26,178 nt of DNA from IMG/VR virus record IMGVR_UViG_3300025120_000468, positions 1-26,178 of that record, one strand, 5' to 3'. Shown here piece after piece: positions 9,601-18,253 of the stretch. Every line of letters starts with the position of its first letter. Within the stretch, counting starts at the first letter, position 1. The notes beneath the pieces are model-generated. The model did no database searches, was not told where the DNA came from, and saw only the letters and a list, made by a program, of their open reading frames with translations. The stretch is from a virus. The position numbers and the translations under genes are program-made.

Positions 9601-12600
9601 CTAAACCAGAAGCCATAGCTGAATTAGAAGCGGATCAATCTTATGAAAACGCGTTACTAGCTAGAGAGTGGGCAGATCAAAACTTATCGCCAGCGTTAAA
9701 ACAATTCAGACAAACTCAATATAAACGATTAACTGATTCTTACACTACTAAACCACCAAAGGGTTCAGAGCAATTAGCGCGTGAAAAAACCGTAGAAAAT
9801 GCTAAGAAGACAGTAAAAAAACTAGATGCTATGAGATCCGCCAAAGAAAACAATAGACTGAGAAAAGAAAAAGGATTAAAAGGACAACCAATACAAGTTA
9901 AGCTCGACGAAGGTGAAAGAGTAGCGCCGGAAATAATTAAAAAAGCTAACAAGATTTTGAGGGAAGCCGATGAAACAAGAAAATTTAATAACCTTTCTTT
10001 AAAAGAACAGTTAGGTGTACTTGATTTAATAGCTGACAACGCTAGAGTTACTGGGCAAGTTATAGAAAGCGCAAAAGACTTATTTGCAAAGGTGGCTGAA
10101 ACAACAGATACAGCGGTGGGGCAAGTAGCAAAAGGTGCCGAACCAACAGGCACACAGCAAATTGACGCTCTGAGTGCAGACATAGAAGGCGACAGCATAT
10201 TTGCTCAAGAGGTTGCAGAAAACTTTTCTTCTCACGATGATAATCTTGCTGTTCAAGCGATTGTCGGTGATGGTATAACTGTGGATAGTAGCGCTATAGA
10301 TATTTTTATAGACAACACAGAACCCGAAATATCAGAAAAAATATCAACCGTGCTAGAAGCATATATGGCTGATGGTGACAAGACTAAACTTAAAAAAGGT
10401 TTAAAAGACGCTTACAAACTTGCTGTAAAAATGGACGAGGAAGGTAGTCTTTTTGCGGCAGATGCCGAAATGATTGGCAATTTAAAACTGAGTATAAACA
10501 AACAAATAGATGTTCTTGTAAACAACTTAGGTTCAGTGCCTATTGTTATGTACAACAACGGTGAGGCTACAGGGAACTTTACCGCAGAGCAGATTGAAGT
10601 ATTTGAAAACAGTCAAAAGAGAAATGTAAACCGCCAAAGAGCAAAAGCAAGAAGAAGAATGACCGAGTCTTTCGCTAAGTACATAGGTGCAGACCCTAAA
10701 CGAGAAGACAGGTTTAAGAGAAAAAGTAAAGCTAGTCAAGAACGACAAAAAGAAAGATACTTCAAAGCGCTAATGGACGAAGACCCTAGCCTAAAAAGAA
10801 TTATGACAAGCGACCAGCAAACTGCTGGACAATTTCAACCTTCCGGTGGTGGAGCTATTATAATAAACCAAAGTATTGACGGTGGCTTGAACTTACATAC
10901 CGTGTTACATGAAATGACACATGCAGGTACACTAAGTACTATTAATGACCCAAACAGTAAGTTAGGTAAAGAATTTAAAGAGTTATATAAAGCGGCTAAA
11001 GAAGCAGACAATAATAGCTCTAGGTTTAGTAGTTACGGCCTTACAAATCCAGACGAGTTTGCGGCAGAGATTTTTAATAATCAAGAGTTTATTGATGAGA
11101 TTACTCAGGTTTACCTACAAGCAAAACCTAATGGTAAGGTAGAGCCGTTAAGTCTTTGGCAAAAAATTGCTAATTGGTTTGGTAAATGGTTTAACCGTAG
11201 ACCAATATACATTGAAGCTGACGGCTCTTACAACGGTGCTAAACTCGCAGAGCGTGCAAACTTGTTAGTGTTAAGTATGTTACGGCCCCACACAGACACG
11301 ACCACGTTAGATCAAATAACCGCTGTAGACATGAGTAAGCCTCAAAGCGTAGATAAAATACTCGGACGTTCTTTTTATAGTCGTAAACAACCACCATTAA
11401 CACGTAAACAACAAACTTCTTTTATAGATAAAACCAGCGAACTTTTTAAGGAAGAAGGGCCAGAGTGGGTTAAGGATAAGATGGCCAGCATACTGCCTTC
11501 CAAAGCCATGTCTGAGGCGGCGAGTAATGTATACAAACCGTTAGGTGATCTGTATACGGAGGCGCACCAAACATTTGAACTGCAACGTGGTGATCTAAAA
11601 AGAATGGACGACAATGTTACTAGCTCAGTTGAACTAGTAGATAGCTATACTAAAACATTGACTAACGAACAGGTAGATGAATTACATAACTTGATGGACG
11701 ATGCTACTAGGGTATACCGAGTAGACCCCACTGCTAACATTAACGAGTATAGTAAATTTTGGTTGGCATACAGACAACACTCTGGTAACAACGCGCCGAT
11801 AATACGTAAATCGTTTGATACTGCAAAAGATAGAGATGCGGCTATAGAAGCTAGAAACAAAAAATTCCCTGATAACAAGGCATGGAATGATGGAGATCTT
11901 GACCAAGCAAAAATAGATATATTTCCAGAACTACAGGCTAGGTACAAAGCATTACCAAAGAACGCTAAGTTGGCGTATAAAGAAGTAGAAAGATTATACG
12001 AAAGTATGTTTCAACAGTTACAAGAAAAGTTGTTTGGGGACATAGATAGTGATACAACCATAGACCCTGCAACTGGGCGTAAAATCAAAAACGATTTGTT
12101 TGCTAAGTTGTTTGCCTCAACAACACTTAAACCTTACTTCCCCCTAGACCGTGAAGGCAAGTACAAAATAAGATACGAGTTAAGCCCAGATAGGCATTCG
12201 GAGTTAGACCAAATACAAACAGTCATGGTAGATACCAAAGCTGAAGTAGATAGACTACTTGCAGTGCTTAACAAAGATCCTGACGTTGTGGGCGACCCCA
12301 AGGTAAGCCTAGTAAAAGATAGTATAAAAGATTTAGAAAAAGTACCACCTACAAAGTTTGTTAGGGAGACGTTAGAATATTTAAAAGAGGCTAAAGTAGA
12401 TCCAGAAGTATCACAAAAAATACTTACTCTCTATATTGATGCTTTACCAGAATCAAGTTATGCCAAGAGTTTACGCCAAAGGGCGGGTATAGGCGGCGCT
12501 AGTAAAGATCAAACAGGCTATGTACTATCCAAAAAAGCTAGAGACTTAGGTAGGCAGATAGTAAGAATAGAGTACGGATCGAAACTACATAAATTAAAAG

Positions 12601-14444
12601 CTCGACTAGATGAGATGGATAAGAGTGGGCAAATACCTGAAGCAACCGGTAAGACTGCTAAGGCTCTTACAAGTAAAGACGTTATAGTTAAAGACCTAGA
12701 CGAGCGTATTAACTTTGCCATAAATCCTACTTCTGCTAATTGGTCTATGGTAGCTAACAGACTAGCATTCTTGTATACCATAGGGTTTAACGTTTCGTCT
12801 GCTGTTGTGAACTTATCCCAAATACCTTTAGTTGTTTTACCATATATGACAGCTAGGTATGGTTTGAAAAACACTATGCGTGCGTACAAAGATGCTAACG
12901 TCCTACTTATAAACAGTGGTGTATCAAAGGGTGGTCGTACGATAGCGGGCACGGAAGTAGATGGTAGGTCTTACACTCCAGAACTAATAAAATATTTTAG
13001 GGTAAACAAAGAAGGAGAGTTAGAATTAAACGAAGATAAGTTTAAAGATATTGTCGGGCGCACAGATAAACTGAAAGAACAAGTGGCCGAGATGCAACCT
13101 TTAGTACAACTTGCTTATGAGAGAGGGCAACTTAACGAATCTCACTTGAGTGATTCATTAACACTTAAAGAAGATGGATCAAGAAAGACTTTTATGGACA
13201 AAGCAACCACTGTATCGGCGTGGTTTTTCCACAATGGTGAGCAACTTAATCGCCAAACTGCTATGACTATGGCGTACTTACTAGAAGTGCGAGCTAAGAA
13301 AGAAACTTTAGGTAGAGATACGTTAACAGATGCAGAAATGGAGTCTGCCGCACAAAGAGCTTTGTCTCAAACACAAGATACCAACGCAGGGTCTGTAATA
13401 GAAACTGGCCCAAGAATGTCGCAAAACCAATTTGGTAGGGTAGCATTGATGTATAAGCCTTACGGCATACAAATGTACTACACCATGATTAAGTCTGCTA
13501 GACAACTTCTTAAAAACCTGTTTCCCGGAAATGACGTTGTGTCAAGAACACAAAGAAACATAGCGTTTAAAGAGTTAGCAGGTGTGCATCTAACCTCAAT
13601 ATTGTTTGCTGGTGCTAGAGGCATACCCCTGTACGGCGCAATAAAAATGTTGTTTAACATGTTTGCCGATGATGATGAAGAAGATTTTGATATTGTAGTT
13701 CGTAAAAAAATTGGTGAAGAACTGTATAAAGGCGGTATGACTTGGTTGACAGGTGTTGACGTTTCGCAACGAATAGCGTTGTCACAACTTGTATTTAACG
13801 CTAATAGGTATAACCCAGACGCATCTTTAGAGGAAACATTGTTCTATGTGTTGGGTGGCCCCGCTGGTAGTGTAATTAAAGGGTACGAGCGGGCGTATAA
13901 AGATTTTAGAAATGGGCAGTACGAACGTGCGTTTGAGGCCGCCATACCTACGGCGTTCCGCAACATGTATAAATCCACTGTACGATACCCAAGAGATGAG
14001 GGTATGCTAACTAGACGTGGTGACCCAATATACAGTGATATTAGTAAAGGAGAATTAGTTGGGCAGTTTGTTGGTTTTACACCCAAAGAATACACTGAAC
14101 GCCAAGAAATAAATATGGCAGGTAAGCGTATTGATGAGTCTATTAGGAGTCAACGATCTAGCCTGACTAAAAGATTTTATATTGCTCTGACTGGTGATGA
14201 TGGCGTTGAAGCGGGTAATGTGTTAGATGAGATAGTTAAGTTTAACGACAAGCACCCTGAAGCATTTATATCACTGGCTACCATAAAACGATCAAATAAA
14301 ATGCACACTAAGATAAGTATGACCATGCACAATGGTATTACGATAAGTAATAACTACAAGTACGGTATGGCAGAGCTACAAAGTGGGATAGATCAAGGGT
14401 TTAACTTAGGTTTAGGTGAATGGTTAAGTAGCGCTATGAGATAA
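6681..14444 (+). CDS. Giant putative ejected or polyvalent virion protein with central zinc-peptidase (HEMTH) domain
   Basis: 2587 residues. The ATG overlaps the upstream stop (TAATG), with AGGTGG upstream. Residues ~130-170 are a hydrophobic Gly-rich stretch (VAAGAGIGTLVGG...GLSSALLPA) that could insert in a membrane. Residues ~330-1000 are charged and low-complexity in places. H1410-E-M-T-H1414 is a zinc-peptidase signature; NPDEFAAE downstream offers E1459 or E1463 as third metal ligand. The C-terminal ~600 residues hold amphipathic and hydrophobic segments (around 2011-2060 and 2300-2330), then FRNMYKSTVRYPRDEGMLTRRG and GFTPKEY. These resemble the C-terminal domains of very large phage 'polyvalent' proteins, from memory rather than a search. 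A role in DNA ejection, host-envelope passage or delivery of effector domains is inferred. The alternative is a self-processing virion polyprotein. Residues ~584-649 overlap an ORF in another frame. Confidence 0.82.
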   Translation: MAYSREEIIQALDIAKRQNNVEAVSVLTEALQADEVYQANLSPLRRLELSQLKAAESKNKKFNPFADVVGGLGSGFVSTFETGAKGAIVPLEEDAELRARDAITNVADKLRPEFGDPKSHLYEFSSALGSFAAIPASVAAGAGIGTLVGGVPGGVVGGGLAGLSSALLPASGEASERARAYGATEEERNLASLKALPVGALELVAPARIFKYFSKFNVPVLDKIEKRFGKGQSERWRDKVGDALVSGGVEGTQEATTAILQNMIEQGYNPEAELLDAGVGKDALLGAEVGTFVDLFSQVFLKGGKAGRYAQLRAEQEKQRKGQVDTETDTKTDAPVTPPQEFDDDDAAPVNAELEQYASTERVPLEFANRVFAYAEKNNVSRDEAREAIEAEDAAKEPVKEPTKLNTAGERRKAVFDYIKDNLDQAVADGGIRSIGWDGKLVVRPFDKKEQDYVDTQLEKRALAEGQDADADAKVGQDAEEAKDSKLAVGQTVTVVKNKNVVTIDDDIDPKKVTITRTKVLDNGDIIYMGQIEGAYKGQNFAWNQSELEKGEVILNPTQKDVDALKAKQDEYRASLRKQQEKEDADIDKRADTTTAGESVPSNTGGVGDATKAGVTAESTEGTDTGAVGGLDRNVDRTDGSEGDADATLEETDVLMDPSQIAIQTGERVVKKGAAFPLVTSEADPTATGRTVGQKATSDRAKAGIGALTKAEEKIEAGKATLVPAATPTGRIPLDTVGLKPLGKLRQELIKKDQDELVSTRSMAGQKAPSKKQLDDKANYYDTAAGIQKLLTEANNRGIKITKQDRLRIEKGPMFSKPKKRSPVITEPFNETQLAEIQAYQGKLKRDLTPLEIDAQNVEAETYVKNYEKRMLLGLQNVIPDSQDPTSRRDILALRDLQQRPLEKQKPAKKRKGESDADFQKRRDDWSMTKAAKAYFDNPNRIVDNMLSMEGDVVNFETGEGQGKKVVADTKKDPKPEAIAELEADQSYENALLAREWADQNLSPALKQFRQTQYKRLTDSYTTKPPKGSEQLAREKTVENAKKTVKKLDAMRSAKENNRLRKEKGLKGQPIQVKLDEGERVAPEIIKKANKILREADETRKFNNLSLKEQLGVLDLIADNARVTGQVIESAKDLFAKVAETTDTAVGQVAKGAEPTGTQQIDALSADIEGDSIFAQEVAENFSSHDDNLAVQAIVGDGITVDSSAIDIFIDNTEPEISEKISTVLEAYMADGDKTKLKKGLKDAYKLAVKMDEEGSLFAADAEMIGNLKLSINKQIDVLVNNLGSVPIVMYNNGEATGNFTAEQIEVFENSQKRNVNRQRAKARRRMTESFAKYIGADPKREDRFKRKSKASQERQKERYFKALMDEDPSLKRIMTSDQQTAGQFQPSGGGAIIINQSIDGGLNLHTVLHEMTHAGTLSTINDPNSKLGKEFKELYKAAKEADNNSSRFSSYGLTNPDEFAAEIFNNQEFIDEITQVYLQAKPNGKVEPLSLWQKIANWFGKWFNRRPIYIEADGSYNGAKLAERANLLVLSMLRPHTDTTTLDQITAVDMSKPQSVDKILGRSFYSRKQPPLTRKQQTSFIDKTSELFKEEGPEWVKDKMASILPSKAMSEAASNVYKPLGDLYTEAHQTFELQRGDLKRMDDNVTSSVELVDSYTKTLTNEQVDELHNLMDDATRVYRVDPTANINEYSKFWLAYRQHSGNNAPIIRKSFDTAKDRDAAIEARNKKFPDNKAWNDGDLDQAKIDIFPELQARYKALPKNAKLAYKEVERLYESMFQQLQEKLFGDIDSDTTIDPATGRKIKNDLFAKLFASTTLKPYFPLDREGKYKIRYELSPDRHSELDQIQTVMVDTKAEVDRLLAVLNKDPDVVGDPKVSLVKDSIKDLEKVPPTKFVRETLEYLKEAKVDPEVSQKILTLYIDALPESSYAKSLRQRAGIGGASKDQTGYVLSKKARDLGRQIVRIEYGSKLHKLKARLDEMDKSGQIPEATGKTAKALTSKDVIVKDLDERINFAINPTSANWSMVANRLAFLYTIGFNVSSAVVNLSQIPLVVLPYMTARYGLKNTMRAYKDANVLLINSGVSKGGRTIAGTEVDGRSYTPELIKYFRVNKEGELELNEDKFKDIVGRTDKLKEQVAEMQPLVQLAYERGQLNESHLSDSLTLKEDGSRKTFMDKATTVSAWFFHNGEQLNRQTAMTMAYLLEVRAKKETLGRDTLTDAEMESAAQRALSQTQDTNAGSVIETGPRMSQNQFGRVALMYKPYGIQMYYTMIKSARQLLKNLFPGNDVVSRTQRNIAFKELAGVHLTSILFAGARGIPLYGAIKMLFNMFADDDEEDFDIVVRKKIGEELYKGGMTWLTGVDVSQRIALSQLVFNANRYNPDASLEETLFYVLGGPAGSVIKGYERAYKDFRNGQYERAFEAAIPTAFRNMYKSTVRYPRDEGMLTRRGDPIYSDISKGELVGQFVGFTPKEYTERQEINMAGKRIDESIRSQRSSLTKRFYIALTGDDGVEAGNVLDEIVKFNDKHPEAFISLATIKRSNKMHTKISMTMHNGITISNNYKYGMAELQSGIDQGFNLGLGEWLSSAMR
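8419..8423 (+). promoter_or_regulatory. Ribosome binding site of the embedded ORF
   Basis: AGGAG, seven bases before the ATG at 8431, lies inside the giant coding sequence where it has no other evident use. Spacing and strength match the good sites elsewhere in the window. The +1 frame has a stop just upstream (TGA at 8407-8409), so the ATG is the natural start. Confidence 0.7.
8431..8628 (+). CDS. Candidate overprinted small gene inside the giant virion gene
   Basis: A 65-residue ORF in the +1 frame relative to the surrounding 2587-aa gene. It begins MQTLINVLTQPQLERAF and ends ELMEAKEMQTLH. It reads like a compact amphipathic all-helical protein: Leu, Glu and Gln in helical spacing, two Trp, and an LTPEQWGDLIEML element that looks like a helix with an N-cap. 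A canonical AGGAG site lies seven bases upstream. Over the same bases, the main frame encodes a low-complexity Thr/Gly/Ala/Asp/Glu segment that would tolerate overprinting. Other alternate-frame ORFs in the window have neither the site nor a plausible protein. Function is unknown; it could be a separate small protein made from the virion mRNA. Reality rests on sequence character, not homology. Confidence 0.65.
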   Translation: MQTLINVLTQPQLERAFQVILEVWETQQKPESLPKALKELTPEQWGDLIEMLTELMEAKEMQTLH

Positions 14445-14487
14445 AACACCTCTCTACCACGTTGGAGGGAGTACGCAGTAGAGAGGT
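14440..14487 (-). terminator. Inverted repeat between convergent operons, likely terminator of the - strand operon
   Basis: ACCTCTCTAC (14448-14457) is perfectly complementary to GTAGAGAGGT (14478-14487), with a 20-base loop holding a weak inner CGT/ACG pair. Read on the - strand the stem is followed by GTTTTAT, a short U-rich tail. On the + strand no U-run follows, so termination of the virion operon here is less certain. It lies 3 bases after the giant gene and 23 bases after the last - strand gene. Confidence 0.55.
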
Positions 14488-14510
14488 CGTACGGGAGAAT
14501 TGTAATTATA

Positions 14511-14738
14511 TCATACGATTTGCCAGACGCGAACCCCTAACATATCTTTTTCTATAACAATCCTTATCTCTACAGAAATACCTTTGTCTTTAGTTATACG
14601 TTTAACTTGTTGCTTACACTCATGTGTGTTTACACAGGGCACAAACACTGAACGCCCCGGCGCAAGTGTTTCCCATCTGACTACTATTCGTACACCATCA
14701 GGGTTTAAATCATGTATTCTAAGAATCCCCTGATCCAA
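14511..14738 (-). CDS. Small hypothetical protein, last gene of replication operon
   Basis: 75 residues, beginning MDQGILRIHDLNPDGVRIVVRW. It overlaps the last 20 bases of the primase-helicase gene. The only in-frame start that keeps the N-terminus is TTG at 14738, with only a weak G-rich stretch upstream, so coupled translation from the preceding gene is likely. The protein alternates short beta-like and basic segments (WETLAPGRSVFVP, KQQVKRITKDKG, IEIRIVIEKD-like) and has two Cys. This suggests a small alpha/beta fold, perhaps nucleic-acid binding, but no family is recognised. Its strand, overlap and reading-frame quality make it a probable gene. Confidence 0.68.
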   Translation of the reverse strand: MDQGILRIHDLNPDGVRIVVRWETLAPGRSVFVPCVNTHECKQQVKRITKDKGISVEIRIVIEKDMLGVRVWQIV

Positions 14739-17526
14739 CTTCTACCCCCTCTGGAACGTCTATATCAATCTTAAATATATAACAATATTGGTTCATATCC
14801 ATTGCTGTGCCTTTAGTGAGCCGTGTTTTCTTATATGTAGCCCCCATCTTTTCTTTAAGGTCGGTCACTAGCTGTCCATAGTTTATTTGTTGTTCGACAG
14901 ACCACGATTTTAAATACTTAGGTATTATAAATATGAGCTTAGTGTCAGGTTCATACCTAGCCACCAGCTTTTGTGACCTTGGAATAGCATCGGGTATGAC
15001 TAACATATCCATACCATTGTCCTGCTCTTTACTAAAGCGTTGCGTGCTTTTTATCCACAACATGCTGTTGTAGTGATCAGTAATAAAGTCGTTAATTATT
15101 TGTTGTACGGAAACCGTCATGTCACTTACAGTATTCTTGTTTATTTCAAGCTGTTTCAGTGCCCATTTCTCTACTTTTTTTAAGTCATAATCTATAAGCC
15201 CTAAGTGCTTGGCTATCAACAAGCCGGTTAAAGTACAAGCAACTCCAGCCGACCAAAACCTGTTTTCGGCTTTCAAGCCAGCTTTCTTATCTAACCTAAC
15301 CTGCATAGTCTTTAATGTCTTTCTAACTTGTTCTATATTATTTATAACGTACTGTATATAGATAGATCCGGCTTGCCCCCAGTTATCAGTTATAGTCTCT
15401 GAAAAGTCATCAGTAACTTCCTTGCTAACAAAGTGAGTCTTACCGGCTTTGCATTCAAGCATACGTTGAGCTTCAGCTATGGGTGCATTTTTGTACCCAC
15501 TAATTGTTTCTACTGCACTTACATTACCATTAGTAACCGCGCAACATGCCCACGTATCACCCCTAGCACGTTCTTGGTTAGAGCCACTTTGCATACGACC
15601 CCTTTGCTTGCCAGAAGTGAGTTGGTACACAAGATCAGACAACTGTTTACCCCGTGAGTTGGTAAGCTCATCTATATAAAGTGGTAGGTTTTTATACACC
15701 TCGCCACGGTTCATCTTGCTGGCATGTGTATCTACTTCATCTAACACTAACTTCTTAGGGTTACCCCACACTGTAGCCGCAGACATAAGAGCAGTTGTTT
15801 TACCATGCCCGCTACCTTTACTGTGTAAGTGCATGGTAGAACATGACACTGAAGTAAGTGCCATAAGTGGCGAGCCGAAAGCCGTACCCATAACGTATTG
15901 GTGTAGTTCCATACCATCTTGAGCATAGAAATTAGCCATATCGCTCCAGCCTTGTAGCGTACCTTTTGGCTCAAAAGCAGAAAACAAGTCAGCCGTCTGA
16001 GTAGAAGGTGGGTTAAACCTAAACTCGTTACCACGTATCTCCGTATTGCCAAGTATAAACGCCTCACATTTATCATTAGTCCAACCGAATTGTGTGTGCG
16101 CCTCATCAGCTACTATCGTAGCCTGTAATTCATTTACCCAAGTAGTTGTGTATGACATAAGTTCGTCCATCTTTGTAACAGCCACACCTTGTGAGGACAT
16201 AGCCTTTCTAAATTCTTCCCTTGACGTTACTGCGGTCAACGGTACGGTAAACTCTCTAACCCCATCTTTTGGTAAGTGTAGTCTCATGACTATAGCCTCA
16301 CCCACTTCTTTATCTTTTAACCTACGTACCACGTACAAGTCGTTGTGGTATATCATCTTCTCATCTATTTCACCGTCTGCATCTGAGGAGCGTACGTAAA
16401 CACCACCGTTCTTACCTCTAAAATACGGCTTGGGATATGTTGGTATAGTGTAGGTACTAATCGGAGCGTTCGGCAGATCAATGGCTGGTTCTTGTACTAC
16501 TTCCTCCTCTGCCTCGGCTATCTTCTGCCCTAACACAATGGGAGATTTTACTTTACCAAAGTGTGGGCAATCAGTGCATACACCATTTACACGCTCGTCA
16601 AACGTAGAGCACGTATGTGGGTACTTTATATTATTGTATTTAGTGTCTGTTTCTTCTGCGTCATAGCCATCATACCCACGCGATAATTCATGTGCTTTGT
16701 CACGCCCTGCATCGTCACAATGTTTGGCTATAGATATTGCCGACACCCACACTGGTTCACTCTGCGTGTTGGGTTCATCAACAACCCTACGTAGTTGCTC
16801 ACACCCTGTACCTCCCCTAGACTTGACTATTATGTCGTCAAAACTAGATATGATATTACTGTGTACAGCATCAAGAAACGCCGTAGTGTTCTCTACCTTG
16901 GTAGGTACTGGTATCATGTCACCACCCAGCAATTCATTGAAGTGGTCAAAGTCAACCGCTGAACTGTAGGATAGTAATTTTACTTCGGTAGGTGGGTCTG
17001 TCTTGTGGTTATGTGTGTTAGGTATACGTAATACCCTAGCGGCATCGGCAGTTACAGCGGCATCGGCGTACAACCCATGTTCGACACATAACTTTTTAAG
17101 GCGCTCTGCTACAGGAGTCCACTCGTTTATACCTATGGCTTCTTTCAACCGCCAGTAAACGTGTATGCCTCTGCCTGAGTCTATCAAGACAGGTTTAGGT
17201 AAAGATAGCTTCGCGCAAAACCTCTTTAAGGCGTTCAGCGCATCGTTTCTATCTTCAAAGTCTTTCCCCTCCCCGCAATCGAGGTCGAGAAAGAATGATT
17301 TTAACTGTGTTACGTTATCAACTTTACGTGAGTTAGGTTCTTTAAAACGTGCTGTAGCAAAATAAGTATCGTATCCCTCTGCGTCAAGGTCGTACGCCGA
17401 TGCTTGTAACTCATCTATCGAACTAAAAAACTTCTGTACCTTACGATTTTCCGTAGGCTTTAACGCTAAAATACAATAGTGCCCTTCATCCCCCAATACC
17501 CCACACAAGAAATCTCGTGTTTTCAT
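14719..17526 (-). CDS. Primase-polymerase/helicase fusion (AEP prim-pol with DUF927-like ATPase)
   Basis: 935 residues from ATG at 17526, chosen because GGAGAG sits six bases upstream; a longer reading from a GTG at 17568 would begin inside a terminator hairpin. Residues 1-200 are an archaeo-eukaryotic-type primase domain: FFLDLDCG (D81, D83 metal ligands), SGRGIHVYW (H122) and RVLRIPNTHNHK (~164-175). Residues 240-322 form a primase C-terminal and zinc region (GCEQL, EPVW, then C306, C317, C320, H322). Residues ~360-700 are a DUF927-like helicase ATPase with Walker A GSGHGKTT (K576), Walker B LYIDE (D619, E620) and a sensor-like CCAVTNGN. It should prime and unwind DNA at replication forks. 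It is separated from the upstream ssb by a terminator-like hairpin. Assignment is confident at the domain level; the C-terminal ~180 residues are not recognised. Confidence 0.93.
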   Translation of the reverse strand: MKTRDFLCGVLGDEGHYCILALKPTENRKVQKFFSSIDELQASAYDLDAEGYDTYFATARFKEPNSRKVDNVTQLKSFFLDLDCGEGKDFEDRNDALNALKRFCAKLSLPKPVLIDSGRGIHVYWRLKEAIGINEWTPVAERLKKLCVEHGLYADAAVTADAARVLRIPNTHNHKTDPPTEVKLLSYSSAVDFDHFNELLGGDMIPVPTKVENTTAFLDAVHSNIISSFDDIIVKSRGGTGCEQLRRVVDEPNTQSEPVWVSAISIAKHCDDAGRDKAHELSRGYDGYDAEETDTKYNNIKYPHTCSTFDERVNGVCTDCPHFGKVKSPIVLGQKIAEAEEEVVQEPAIDLPNAPISTYTIPTYPKPYFRGKNGGVYVRSSDADGEIDEKMIYHNDLYVVRRLKDKEVGEAIVMRLHLPKDGVREFTVPLTAVTSREEFRKAMSSQGVAVTKMDELMSYTTTWVNELQATIVADEAHTQFGWTNDKCEAFILGNTEIRGNEFRFNPPSTQTADLFSAFEPKGTLQGWSDMANFYAQDGMELHQYVMGTAFGSPLMALTSVSCSTMHLHSKGSGHGKTTALMSAATVWGNPKKLVLDEVDTHASKMNRGEVYKNLPLYIDELTNSRGKQLSDLVYQLTSGKQRGRMQSGSNQERARGDTWACCAVTNGNVSAVETISGYKNAPIAEAQRMLECKAGKTHFVSKEVTDDFSETITDNWGQAGSIYIQYVINNIEQVRKTLKTMQVRLDKKAGLKAENRFWSAGVACTLTGLLIAKHLGLIDYDLKKVEKWALKQLEINKNTVSDMTVSVQQIINDFITDHYNSMLWIKSTQRFSKEQDNGMDMLVIPDAIPRSQKLVARYEPDTKLIFIIPKYLKSWSVEQQINYGQLVTDLKEKMGATYKKTRLTKGTAMDMNQYCYIFKIDIDVPEGVEVGSGDS

Positions 17527-17536
17527 AGTTCTCTCC

Positions 17537-17570
17537 AAAACCAAAAATACCGTGGGGGTAATCCCCACGG
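17537..17570 (-). terminator. Intrinsic terminator or attenuator between ssb and primase genes
   Basis: A perfect 8-bp stem, CCGTGGGG (17550-17557) with CCCCACGG (17563-17570), has a 5-base loop. In - strand RNA it is followed directly by UAUUUUUGGUUUU. The U-run abuts the Shine-Dalgarno of the primase gene, whose ATG is 11 bases beyond. It would stop part of the transcripts after ssb, lowering primase relative to SSB. Confidence 0.8.
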
Positions 17571-17586
17571 CTAAAAGGGGTATTTA

Positions 17587-18249
17587 CTAATCGTCCCAAT
17601 CATCAATGAGGGAGCTTAGATCCTCATCTTTCGGTTTTGGCTTAGACTTTTTACTTACTACTTTTTTAGGTGCAGGTTCTTCTTCGGTAGCAGGTTCTTC
17701 GGGAGCGGTTTCAACAAAAGGGTTTTCGTCTTTTATATCAAACCCTTCTACTGTACTGAATGGGTTAGCCGATTCTTTCTGTTCAGCTAACTTGACGACT
17801 TGTACTGCTTTAAGCCGTAACGATACACCGTTGTCACGCATGTTGTAAGGGACAAAGACTACCGCTATGTTAACTGTGCTACCGGAAGTAAGTTTAAAAT
17901 CATCAGGTAACTTGTTGCTCTTAGCATCAAACTGTGAAGGTTTTCTTGTAAGTTCTTCGCCATACGAACCTTTGAGTTTGGCCTTACCTATATACATACC
18001 GTCTTCGTCTTTGGTAAACGGCATATCTAATTTGTCCGGCCACTTGTCCTCACGTTTTTCTGCGTAGGCTTCTGACATTGCTTTAAATAATTCTTTTGCC
18101 TGATCCTTATTCATACAAAAAGATAATTCATATGATGAACCATCTGCTTTTGGGTCGCATGGTACTGACTTGTTTTCAGAAGTATCGAAACGATAGGTCT
18201 GATTTATACGGGGGTACATTGCTGTAACGTCATTTATTAAATGTGTCAT
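17587..18249 (-). CDS. Single-stranded DNA-binding protein (gp2.5/DUF2815-like)
   Basis: 220 residues, ATG at 18249 with AAGGAG eight bases upstream. The N-terminal ~155 residues read as a beta-rich OB-fold-like domain (YELSFCMNKD, GMYIGKAKLKG, STVNIAVVFVPYN, VSLRLKAVQVVKL). A long Glu/Pro/Lys linker follows, then an acidic tail with an aromatic residue, LSSLIDDWDD. That tail is the hallmark of phage and bacterial SSBs and usually recruits polymerase, helicase or nuclease. A second element, NPFSTVEGF (163-170 region), recurs in the neighbouring four-Cys protein. It acts in the cytoplasm, coating single strands during replication and recombination. A hairpin overlaps its ribosome binding site and a terminator follows it, suggesting dosage control. 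The family call is from architecture; exact family membership was not searched. Confidence 0.85.
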   Translation of the reverse strand: MTHLINDVTAMYPRINQTYRFDTSENKSVPCDPKADGSSYELSFCMNKDQAKELFKAMSEAYAEKREDKWPDKLDMPFTKDEDGMYIGKAKLKGSYGEELTRKPSQFDAKSNKLPDDFKLTSGSTVNIAVVFVPYNMRDNGVSLRLKAVQVVKLAEQKESANPFSTVEGFDIKDENPFVETAPEEPATEEEPAPKKVVSKKSKPKPKDEDLSSLIDDWDD

Positions 18250-18253
18250 TGCG

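Noticed and set aside
17527-17568. Extended N-terminus of the primase-helicase from a GTG at 17568
   Set aside because: It would start inside the terminator stem and lacks a Shine-Dalgarno, whereas the ATG at 17526 has GGAGAG at good spacing.
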